Part shown: positions 17,949 through 25,711 of the stretch, piece by piece | Position numbering within the stretch: position 1 is the first letter of the stretch | Layout of the letters: each line of letters begins with the position of its first letter | Assembly (NCBI RefSeq): GCF_017353175.1 | Contig: NZ_JAFMYW010000020.1 | Span: 1-36,154 of the forward strand | Direction: 5' to 3' | Origin: Fibrella forsythiae | GTDB taxonomy: Bacteria > Bacteroidota > Bacteroidia > Cytophagales > Spirosomataceae | Length of the DNA: 36,154 nucleotides | Program-made: the position numbers and the translations under genes | The notes under the pieces: generated by a model | What the model saw: only the letters and a program-made list of their open reading frames with translations | Told to the model about the DNA's origin: nothing | Databases searched by the model: none

Positions 17949-19832
17949 ATGGATCTTCGGACTTCATTGTTGTTTGTAATATGGCTTAGCAGTATTCGGG
18001 CGTTTGGACAAGACGCTTGTCCTTCGTTCCCTATACGTGATTCATTCCGGGAATCGACATTACAGGGTTTTCTTTGTAGCGTCAATTCGACTGATACCTC
18101 TCTACAAGCCATCAAACGCATGGCTTTCGCATCTGTTACAGGAGACATTCTGAATGTTGGCTATGATCCCCGGCAACACTGGATCAAATGTTGCCTTACC
18201 AACATCAGTAGTAAACCTAAGTCATTGGTATTTGGAGTTGACTTTGCCCACATTGATGACTTATCGTTCTACGTGTTGGAAGAGAATAACGTGCTGAGCC
18301 GATGGGATCATCTAAGCCGCCACACGACATTAGCAAGTCGTCCTATTGCCAGCCGGGTTTTTGCGTTTCCAGTCGACATAGCTCCTGGTCAGACGTTAAC
18401 GCTATATGGTCGCTTCGTGCGCCATCACAGCGTGTTACTGCTGCCTATTAAATTGATGACCCAGGAGCAGTTCTATTCGATGGGTTTCGCCATCGATCTG
18501 GGCATGTTCATGGGTTTAGGTATTTTATTAATTGCCTGCTTAATCAGTTTTTTGATCTTTACTATAACCCGGCAGTGGGTGTTGTTTTATTACGCGCTTT
18601 ATGCGCTTACTTACGGCATTGCGGTAGTGAGTTTAGAGGGTATATGGGGGCAATATGTACGTCGGATAGCTTGGTTGGACGAGAACACCCACCTAGTTAT
18701 GCTCAGTCTGGCGGCATTCGCTCAAATACAATTCCTTGTTACATTTCTGCAATTGACCCTTTTTCTGCCCTTCCGAGTTATATGGGCGCTTCGTGGGTTT
18801 GCAGGTGTTTCTATCCTGCTCGCGCTTTACTTCTTAATTACTCCTTTCAGCTACCGTAATTCGTCGCTACTTTCAAGTTGGGGGTTGATTACAGAATTCT
18901 TCGTACTAGGCATGGGTGGCTGGTGTTGGGTGCGCGGATGGGCAGGGGCATGGCTTATTAGTATCAGCCAGCTACCACTTTTGGCAGTGTTGGTCTGGTT
19001 CTCGCTTACTATATTGTTCGGACTGCCTCGGCACTGGCTGTTTTATCAAACTGCATACACTATACCATTCTGGCAGTTGATAGTGCTGGGGGTCGGACTT
19101 GGAATTAGCTTGATTCAAGGGCAGCGGGAAGCTTTACTGGCAGTGGGTCAGCTTAAGCAAGAACGGACCGAAGCGATTATTCAGACCCAAGAGGCTGAAC
19201 GTGGACGCATTGCTAGTGATTTGCACGATGATTTAGGCGGGACATTGGCTACGGTTCGCCGCTGGGTCGCTGATATAAGTCGGCAGTTGCAGAATTCACC
19301 AGTCTCCGATAAACTCGATCAATTAGATGCACTGGTTCAGAAGAGTACGCAGGACCTGCGGCATATTGCTTATAACCTCATGCCGCCCGAATTTGACCGG
19401 TTTGGTCTATGTTACTCGCTTGAACAACTGGTGAAAAAACAGCCTGCTCATACTCCTCTCTTTTCGTTTATAGTGGTGGGGACAGAACGTCGGCTACCGC
19501 TCAGTACGGAATTGAATTTGTATCGCATAGTTTCTGAACTAGTACAGAATATTCACAAGCATGCTCACGCCAGCCATGCAGCTGTGCAACTGCTCTATTT
19601 TGACGACCACCTTACCATTTCTGTTGATGACAACGGGTTGGGGATTAGAGCAACAAAAACTACAACTGCTCAAATCGGTACTGGCCTAGAAAGTAGTAAC
19701 TTACGAGCCAGCTATATCGGAGCACGGATCTGGCGCGAGGTCAGTGAAGCGGGTACGCTAGTTCTCCTCGAAGTTCCATATACGATTAAGTCTGATGCAA
19801 TCCGCCAAACCAACCCGCCTTTTATTAATTGA
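17949..19832 (+). CDS. 7TMR-DISM sensor histidine kinase (HisKA_3)
   Basis: 627 residues. Signal peptide (about 1-20, ending AFGQ), a periplasmic beta domain of 7TMR-DISMED2 type (about 35-170) and about seven transmembrane helices (about 180-390). A short linker is followed by a HisKA_3 domain with phospho-acceptor H426 in SDLHDDLGG and a HATPase_c domain with LYRIVSELVQNIHKHA and DDNGLGI. Such kinases sense an extracellular, often carbohydrate-related, ligand and pair with NarL/FixJ regulators. The regulator gene overlaps its end by 38 bp, giving strong translational coupling. The ligand cannot be told from sequence. Confidence 0.93.
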   Translation: MDLRTSLLFVIWLSSIRAFGQDACPSFPIRDSFRESTLQGFLCSVNSTDTSLQAIKRMAFASVTGDILNVGYDPRQHWIKCCLTNISSKPKSLVFGVDFAHIDDLSFYVLEENNVLSRWDHLSRHTTLASRPIASRVFAFPVDIAPGQTLTLYGRFVRHHSVLLLPIKLMTQEQFYSMGFAIDLGMFMGLGILLIACLISFLIFTITRQWVLFYYALYALTYGIAVVSLEGIWGQYVRRIAWLDENTHLVMLSLAAFAQIQFLVTFLQLTLFLPFRVIWALRGFAGVSILLALYFLITPFSYRNSSLLSSWGLITEFFVLGMGGWCWVRGWAGAWLISISQLPLLAVLVWFSLTILFGLPRHWLFYQTAYTIPFWQLIVLGVGLGISLIQGQREALLAVGQLKQERTEAIIQTQEAERGRIASDLHDDLGGTLATVRRWVADISRQLQNSPVSDKLDQLDALVQKSTQDLRHIAYNLMPPEFDRFGLCYSLEQLVKKQPAHTPLFSFIVVGTERRLPLSTELNLYRIVSELVQNIHKHAHASHAAVQLLYFDDHLTISVDDNGLGIRATKTTTAQIGTGLESSNLRASYIGARIWREVSEAGTLVLLEVPYTIKSDAIRQTNPPFIN

Positions 19833-20430
19833 TGATCATCCAGTTTTCAACGATGGATTGAAGACATTGATCAATAACCAGTCTGATATGGAAGTGTGTG
19901 GCCAGGTGTTTGCGGCTTCTGACGTACTACCTGCTGTTCAACGACTGAGACCAAAACTGATTTTGCTAGACGTTAATCTACAGGGATCGAACAGTATTGA
20001 CTTGGGTCGCCATGTATTAACCGCTTATCCTGACCTGTCTATAATATTGCTTACCATGTATAATGAGCCTAGACTTTTAAGCGACGCAAGACAGGCTGGT
20101 ATGCAGGGATATTTATTAAAGGATTCTACTACGGAGACATTGATGCAGGCTATCCGAACCGTACTAGCGGGAGGAACTTGCTTCGATCTGGGTGAATTAA
20201 AAGTCCAAGATGGCTCTTTTAGTGACGATTTTGCAAAACAACAACGGCTTACTTTTCGAGAAATTGAAATCATACGGCTCGTTCGTGAAGGACTAAGTAG
20301 CGAACAGATAGCAGATAAACTGTACTTGAGTGCTCAGACAGTCAGGAAGCATCGGAGCAATATATATTTTAAATTAAATATTACTAAGGTGGCAGAACTA
20401 ATTAAGTTCGCGTCCCAAAACGGCATCTAA
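19795..20430 (+). CDS. NarL/FixJ-family response regulator
   Basis: 211 residues. The receiver domain (1-120) has D13/D14, phospho-acceptor D59 (LILLDVNLQG), T/S switch residues in ILLTMY and K at YLLKDS. The LuxR-type HTH (about 148-208) has LTFREIEIIRLVREGLSSEQ and the recognition-helix pattern SAQTVRKHRSNIYFKL. It is the cognate partner of the HisKA_3 kinase whose gene it overlaps by 38 bp. Targets are not visible. The dyad upstream of the kinase is a candidate autoregulatory site. Confidence 0.94.
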   Translation: MQSAKPTRLLLIDDHPVFNDGLKTLINNQSDMEVCGQVFAASDVLPAVQRLRPKLILLDVNLQGSNSIDLGRHVLTAYPDLSIILLTMYNEPRLLSDARQAGMQGYLLKDSTTETLMQAIRTVLAGGTCFDLGELKVQDGSFSDDFAKQQRLTFREIEIIRLVREGLSSEQIADKLYLSAQTVRKHRSNIYFKLNITKVAELIKFASQNGI

Positions 20431-20489
20431 GCTATCAGGCCGCTCTTTGCATTAGCAACGTATCTACCCTACGCACACTCGTTCCAATA

Positions 20490-20770
20490 AACATCTAAAA
20501 CTGGCTAAACGGAACGATCTGACCAATCCTCAGAAAAGTCAGGTCGTGGACCTGTTATATTTGATTGAAGACAGTTTTTAGGCACAATTTGGGCGAACCC
20601 ATGAAGCGAGGCGTGTATTTAACCGCACTACCGGATCTAATAAATCTCCCTATTCCTAGCGGGACACCTTAAACGGTTAACCACAGTCCGGCGCGGCTGA
20701 AAAACAGGCACCTGCTGATTATCAGCAACAGTGGATACGATTAGTGGCACAATCACCCGGCTAGTGCAAA
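20490..20770 (+). pseudogene. Possible decayed coding sequence
   Basis: One plus-strand frame reads protein-like segments separated by several stop codons: LAKRNDLTNPQKSQVVDLLY, then AQFGRTHEARRVFN, and further on KQAPADYQQQWIRLVAQSPG. The helical, charged pattern resembles transposase or DNA-binding remnants but I cannot assign a family. The rest of the 20431-20981 gap shows no feature. Confidence 0.25.
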
Positions 20771-20981
20771 GCAGTTGAAACAAACTTAGTTGCTTGACGA
20801 TATTCGACGGGTATACACTCGGAGTTAATATCGATATGGTACCGGGCTGGCGTTCTAGGCCCCGATCGCTGATGAATTGCAGGAACTAAGCATGAAGGCA
20901 CACTAAACCGGGTGGCCCGATTGTTTGGACTTGTAACTGTTTTAAGCCATCAGTTGGAAATGTTTCAGGGTATTTCTGTTA

Positions 20982-21641
20982 TTACCTGCTTCGGTTTATG
21001 AAATTCAGTCGTTGCACGCTCATGGGTTTAAACTCGTTGCCCCGTCTAGTTCTAAAACCCATACCATTCAGTCGGCGAGCAATGGCTTCATAAGTTAACC
21101 CTTCATTCCGATACAGCCTGATTAATTCAGCCGCCTGTAAGTTGGCCGGGTGGGAGCGGGCATTCTGCTGATGAATCTGCCGCCCTAGTTGGCTTATAGC
21201 TGGTGTTAGATTAGGCGCACCCAACTTGAACCCCTGAGCTTTCTTGGCTGCCAGCGCTACGCGGGTACGCTCCCCGATTAATTCCCGTTCGTGTTGAGCT
21301 AACACGGCCATAATCCCAACCGTCAAGGTGTTGGCATCGGGAATATCGCAGGCTACGAAGTCGACTTCCAAATTGCGCAAGGAGAAGATAAAGTGCACGT
21401 TGCGGCTGAGCCGGTCGAGCTTGGCGATCAACAGGCGCGCCCCCTGCTGTTTAGCCAGGGCGATGGCCTTCTCCAGCTGGGGTCGGTCAGCGCGCTTGCC
21501 TGACTCGATCTCGACGAACTCAGGGAGCAGCTCATCGTGAGGTTTGACGAAGCGATGGACGATCTCGCGCTGAGCGGACAGGCCCAGGCCGGACTTGCCC
21601 TGGGCGGCGGTGGAGACCCGGTAGTAGGGAACGTACTTCAT
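20982..21641 (-). CDS. Serine recombinase (resolvase/invertase family)
   Basis: 219 residues. The N-terminal catalytic domain has nucleophile S10 in YYRVSTAAQ, the conserved arginine region AKLDRLSRNV and the E/R-rich helix QHERELIGERTRVALAAKK. The C-terminal DNA-binding part (about 165-215) has an HTH with LTYEAIARRLNGMGFRTRRG. The length fits small resolvases, not large serine integrases. It lies at the left edge of the AT-rich defence island but is itself GC-rich like the host. It shares clear similarity with the relic at 14717-15032. It may resolve or move a mobile element, and whether it moved this island is unknown. Confidence 0.92.
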   Translation of the reverse strand: MKYVPYYRVSTAAQGKSGLGLSAQREIVHRFVKPHDELLPEFVEIESGKRADRPQLEKAIALAKQQGARLLIAKLDRLSRNVHFIFSLRNLEVDFVACDIPDANTLTVGIMAVLAQHERELIGERTRVALAAKKAQGFKLGAPNLTPAISQLGRQIHQQNARSHPANLQAAELIRLYRNEGLTYEAIARRLNGMGFRTRRGNEFKPMSVQRLNFINRSR

Positions 21642-21776
21642 TAGTCAACAACGAATAAGACGGAAGGGGGAAGTGGAGGTGAACACCTATCCTTATCTAG
21701 GCTATTTTTGAGTGGATCGCAAGCGAAGGGGTGTTCCACGGGCGAAGATAATGGTAATCGTTAGTTCATAACATAG

Positions 21777-21794
21777 TAAGAACGGTCGTTCTTA
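21777..21794. promoter_or_regulatory. 18-bp palindrome upstream of the serine recombinase
   Basis: TAAGAACG-GT-CGTTCTTA has perfect 8-bp arms around a two-base centre, 136 bp upstream of the recombinase ATG. Serine resolvases act at short inverted-repeat res sites with a two-base crossover centre, and this site fits that form and position. It could equally be an operator. The rest of 21642-22080 shows no gene. Confidence 0.45.
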
Positions 21795-22081
21795 ATACGT
21801 TATAGAGTACCATACCCTGCCAAGAACTACTCAAAGTGGGCAGCAAGCGACCAGTTAACACGCCTCGTAAGAGACAACCAATTCAAGTTGAAGTAGATTT
21901 ACCAACCACTCCGGGAGCTTGCCGTCAGAGGTGACGCGGGCAGCAATGGGACAATAAAGAAATTTTCTGGAATACTACTTGTTGCACCGTTTCACCTGTA
22001 TAAGCTTATCAAATAACGAAAGCAGTACTTAAACATATGAATCTAGTTACACTACGATCAGCCAGTAAGATGAGAATAATA

Positions 22082-22112
22082 TTGAGCTAAATAAACAAAA
22101 GGTAATATATTG
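22082..22112 (+). promoter_or_regulatory. Possible Bacteroidota promoter of the defence operon
   Basis: TTG (22082-22084), then 21 bases, then TATATTG (22106-22112) approximates the phylum's TTG / TAnnTTTG promoter pattern, 62 bp upstream of the Vsr-like gene. The match is imperfect and the region is AT-rich, so chance matches are likely. Confidence 0.25.
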
Positions 22113-22174
22113 CAATGCAATAGTGATACTATTAAATCGAAAGTTCATATAAAAGCCCTTTGACAGCTTGAACT

Positions 22175-22624
22175 ATGGAAATTACCAAATATAAAAGAGA
22201 CAGTAGATCACCGGTACCTAAAGATGAAAAGGTATCTAAAGTGATGAGTGCAAATAAAGCAAAAGACACGAAACCAGAGCTACTGTTGAGAAAGGCGCTA
22301 TGGGACAATAACCTGAAAGGCTATAGGTTACATAAAAAAGAACTTCCCGGTAAGCCAGACATAAGCTTTATGAAGGAGAAAGTTGCAATATTTGTAAATG
22401 GTTGCTACTGGCATCGCTGTCCATATTGTGATTTATCCATGCCTAAGACAAATGCTGAGTTTTGGCAAAATAAATTCAGTGCAAATCAGGAAAGAGATAA
22501 AAAAAAGTCACAACTACTTGTTGAGAGTGGATGGATTGTCCTAGTAATTTGGGAGTGCCAAATAAAGCAAGGACTTCAAGTTTTAGTGAGTAAAATAAGT
22601 GACTTATTAATAAAGTCAAGATAA
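22175..22624 (+). CDS. vsr: Vsr-like DNA mismatch endonuclease
   Basis: 149 residues, close to the family length. It has the Vsr fold signatures: N-terminal SKVMSANKAKDTKPELLLRK, catalytic D62 in GKPDISF, and the zinc/active-site stretch VAIFVNGCYWHRCPYC, then FWQNKFSANQERD. Vsr nicks DNA next to T:G mismatches made by deamination of 5-methylcytosine, which matches the cytosine methyltransferase gene starting 6 bp downstream. It is the first gene of a five-gene operon. Besides repair, Vsr-family enzymes can act as nicking effectors in defence systems, so the role here is open. The gene is strongly AT-rich compared with the flanking host genes. Confidence 0.92.
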   Translation: MEITKYKRDSRSPVPKDEKVSKVMSANKAKDTKPELLLRKALWDNNLKGYRLHKKELPGKPDISFMKEKVAIFVNGCYWHRCPYCDLSMPKTNAEFWQNKFSANQERDKKKSQLLVESGWIVLVIWECQIKQGLQVLVSKISDLLIKSR

Positions 22625-22630
22625 AGGGAA

Positions 22631-24373
22631 ATGGAAAGACCTAAAGTAATAGATTTTTTTTGCGGAGGAGGTGGCTTCTCTGAAGGCTTCAGACAACAAG
22701 GATTTGAAATAATAATGGGAATTGATAATTGGAGCCCAGCCATCGAAACATTCAATCATAATTACAATTTAAGTTGTGTAACAAAGAACATATTAGACTT
22801 TGAACTATCAATAGCTGATATAGAAGCACTTCCAGATTCAGAAGTAATAATAGGCAGTCCACCCTGTGTAAGCTTTTCAAGTTCCAACAAATCTGGCAAG
22901 GCAGATAAAGCTTTAGGCATCAGATTGATCGAGATTTTTCTAAAAATCGTTGTAGTGAAAAAATACAGTCATGAATCAAAATTAAAAGCTTGGTTCATGG
23001 AGAACGTAACAAAATCAGCACAGTACATACCCTATAACTATACATTCGAGAGCTTAGGACTTGTTGAATGGGCTAAAACGAGGGACCTAGATCCAAAAAG
23101 TGTGGCAATAAAAATAATTGGCAATACTATCACTATAAATTCAGCGGAATACGGTAGTCCGCAATCAAGAAAGAGATTGATAACTGGTGAAATATTCGCT
23201 CTTGGCAAGCTTCCTCGACCAAGAAAGTTATTCAAATTAGGAGAAACCACAGATAGCGGAACACTATTTGAGAATATTAAGCAGATAGATTCTTTACCAA
23301 GTTGTAAAACATTAAAAGATATTAAAGCTAAGCTTCCAAAGCCTAATGAATATGTAAAAGGTGATATAGTAGAAGACCCTTTATATAGTACGATACAAAT
23401 TAAACAAGAATTGCTGACAGACCATTTTTATGATACTGGCTTGTATAAAGTAGAATGGGAGAATTCAAAATTTTTGAAAATGAATCATCCATATATGGGT
23501 GTAATGTCATTTCCAGAAAATGAGAATAAACCAAGTAGAACAATAACAGCAACTAAGATAGGTACCTCTAGGGAATCTATAATATACAAGTCAGAGTACG
23601 ATAGAATTGGTAACGGTGAATATAGAACAGCTACGTTAAGAGAAGCAGCGACGATAATGGGTTTTCCAATCACATATCAGTTCAAAGGCCTCGAAGGTAC
23701 AAAATGGAGGCTTGTTGGAAACGCTGTCTGTCCAGCTGTAAGTAGGGCGTTTGCAAAAGAGACTCGTGAAGCATTAGGGCTAGAGCAAATAGAAAACCAG
23801 TTCTCTTGTGAAGGACCTAATATTGAAGGTATATCGAATCTAAACACATACAAGAAGAGAAGTTTTGAAACAACGCCTAAAAAGATAAAAGGATCTAGAT
23901 TTAGGAGACATCCGTTCAAAGACGGAAATATAACTGTAACGCTCTCTAATTATGATATAGAGAAGAATGAAAAGTTTGCGGGAAAATGGCTCACGTCAGT
24001 ACAGTATGGTAATGGCAAAGGATTCCCAACATATAATTATCCAGACGGTTTTTACAAAAATCTTGAACAAGTAATCAATCGATTTGAAGGAGGGCGAAGA
24101 TTTGTAGAGGTAATAAATAACGGATTCTCAGAAAAGATAGCTCCTGGAAATATCCTTCAGGAACTTCATGAGCAAAAAGATGAATCTAACCAATTCCTTG
24201 GTCCTGCTGAAATAATAGAAAAGATCGCAATATTAATAAATGAAATTGAATTCGAAAATCCAATATTTAAACAGGAAGACCTTGAAATTTTTAAGAAGAA
24301 AATGAGCATACCTAAGAAACAGGTATTAGCACTTTATGCCATAAATAAGGTAAGTACATTAGCCAACATTTGA
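22631..24373 (+). CDS. DNA (cytosine-5) methyltransferase with C-terminal extension
   Basis: 580 residues. Motif I DFFCGGGGFSEGF (about 8-20) binds S-adenosylmethionine. Motif IV GSPPCVSFS carries nucleophile C79. Motif VI is E124-N125-V126, motif VIII QSRKR is at 178-182, and motif X is RLVGNAVCPAVSRAF (about 357-371). All catalytic motifs are intact. The target-recognition region is about 200-320. About 190 further residues (390-580) follow motif X, with aromatic and glycine-rich segments, which plain Dcm-type enzymes lack and I do not recognise. It should methylate cytosine at a short host motif, marking self DNA for the operon's helicase/nuclease genes. It is separated by 6 bp from vsr and 2 bp from the ParB-like gene. 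Confidence 0.93.
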   Translation: MERPKVIDFFCGGGGFSEGFRQQGFEIIMGIDNWSPAIETFNHNYNLSCVTKNILDFELSIADIEALPDSEVIIGSPPCVSFSSSNKSGKADKALGIRLIEIFLKIVVVKKYSHESKLKAWFMENVTKSAQYIPYNYTFESLGLVEWAKTRDLDPKSVAIKIIGNTITINSAEYGSPQSRKRLITGEIFALGKLPRPRKLFKLGETTDSGTLFENIKQIDSLPSCKTLKDIKAKLPKPNEYVKGDIVEDPLYSTIQIKQELLTDHFYDTGLYKVEWENSKFLKMNHPYMGVMSFPENENKPSRTITATKIGTSRESIIYKSEYDRIGNGEYRTATLREAATIMGFPITYQFKGLEGTKWRLVGNAVCPAVSRAFAKETREALGLEQIENQFSCEGPNIEGISNLNTYKKRSFETTPKKIKGSRFRRHPFKDGNITVTLSNYDIEKNEKFAGKWLTSVQYGNGKGFPTYNYPDGFYKNLEQVINRFEGGRRFVEVINNGFSEKIAPGNILQELHEQKDESNQFLGPAEIIEKIAILINEIEFENPIFKQEDLEIFKKKMSIPKKQVLALYAINKVSTLANI

Positions 24374-24375
24374 TC

Positions 24376-25710
24376 ATGGAAAGAGATTTAAGAGTGAGAT
24401 ACTTTGAAGACTTGTCGAAAAAGCCTTCGAATTATACAATGGAATTATGGTACAAAGACAGCATAAAAAAACTTGATGTATATGATATTGATTTAAACTA
24501 TTTAGTTTATAATCAGTATAATGGCAGAATCGCTAGTTATGTATCATCTTTCGAAAAACAAGAGGGAAGAAATCTTGACCCAACGAAGGAAGAAGATATA
24601 AAAATCATAGAGGGCTTCCTGAAGAATTCAAATGTAGAGTCAAATAGAAGTACTAAAAGAGATTTAATAGATAAAAAAGGACAATTAAAATACGGTATAG
24701 TTACTAAAGATGGGGTAATAATAGATGGCAATCGAAGAGCAATGCTATTAAAAGAAATAGGAAAAGAGAATAAGAGCAATCCTATATATTTTAAAGCAGT
24801 GCTTCTTGATGTCTTTTTAGATGAGAATCCTGCTGAAATAATGCGTCTTGAAACCACATACCAGATGGGGGAAGATGCTAAAGTCGATTATAATGCAATA
24901 GAAAAATACTTGAAATGTCAATCTTTATTAAGCCATTTTTCTTCTGAAGAGATTGCAAGAATGATGGCAGAACCAGTGCCGAAAATAAATGAATATGTAT
25001 CCATCATGAAATTAATGGACGAATATCTAGATTCTATTGATAGCAGTGGTATATACACAAGATTAGATAAAACTGAAGGTATATTTGTAGATCTCAACAA
25101 TTATTTGAATAGATACAAGACCGAAAAGTCAAAGATTCCCCAATGGCGATATACGGATTCTGATTTAAATGATTTAAAGTTGATTTATTTTGACTACATA
25201 AGAACAACTTATAATAGAACAAAAGATAATGGCGAAAGCGGAGTGTTAGGGAGTGGTGATTCCAAAGATTATAGATTCATTGGGCAGACAAGCAAAAAAG
25301 GCAGTTTTTTCTGTGATCAAAAAATCTGGGAATCATTTAGGGATGAACATTTTAAAAAAATCGATCCTATAAGAGAGATTTTCACAGATGGAGATTGGTC
25401 AGTCTCAAAACAAAGGGAAGATAATCCAGATATGAAATTAGATGGTATATTGAAGAACAGGGATGAAACTTGGTCTATCAAAACCTCATCTATATTAAAG
25501 AAAAATTTAGGGCTTTCTAAGAGCAGCTTAGAAAATAAAAATCAAAACAACGAGCCGGTAGAATTGTTAAAGAAAGCAATAAATGCGTTAGACGCAATCG
25601 ATACTTCGGGAAGTGCATTTCTAAAAGATGAGAACGTATCAACCTTATTAGCAGAACTGAACAAAATGACTTGGGAGTATAAACAAATGATTAAGTCTTC
25701 AAATAAATAA
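24376..25710 (+). CDS. ParB-like (ParB N-domain) protein of the defence operon
   Basis: 444 residues from the ATG at 24376. A TTG two codons upstream overlaps the methyltransferase stop and is less likely. Residues about 40-160 form a ParB/sulfiredoxin-like domain, with the motif VIIDGNRRAMLLKEI (D117-R121) and a following beta strand YFKAVLLDV. In ParB-N proteins this region binds nucleotide or DNA, and some members are nucleases. The remaining 280 residues are helical, Lys/Glu-rich and not recognised. There is no chromosome-partition partner (no ParA) nearby. Its place between the methyltransferase and the SNF2 helicase (gaps of 2 bp and 1 bp) points to a role in target recognition or cleavage by the same system. 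Confidence 0.75.
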   Translation: MERDLRVRYFEDLSKKPSNYTMELWYKDSIKKLDVYDIDLNYLVYNQYNGRIASYVSSFEKQEGRNLDPTKEEDIKIIEGFLKNSNVESNRSTKRDLIDKKGQLKYGIVTKDGVIIDGNRRAMLLKEIGKENKSNPIYFKAVLLDVFLDENPAEIMRLETTYQMGEDAKVDYNAIEKYLKCQSLLSHFSSEEIARMMAEPVPKINEYVSIMKLMDEYLDSIDSSGIYTRLDKTEGIFVDLNNYLNRYKTEKSKIPQWRYTDSDLNDLKLIYFDYIRTTYNRTKDNGESGVLGSGDSKDYRFIGQTSKKGSFFCDQKIWESFRDEHFKKIDPIREIFTDGDWSVSKQREDNPDMKLDGILKNRDETWSIKTSSILKKNLGLSKSSLENKNQNNEPVELLKKAINALDAIDTSGSAFLKDENVSTLLAELNKMTWEYKQMIKSSNK

Positions 25711-25711
25711 G

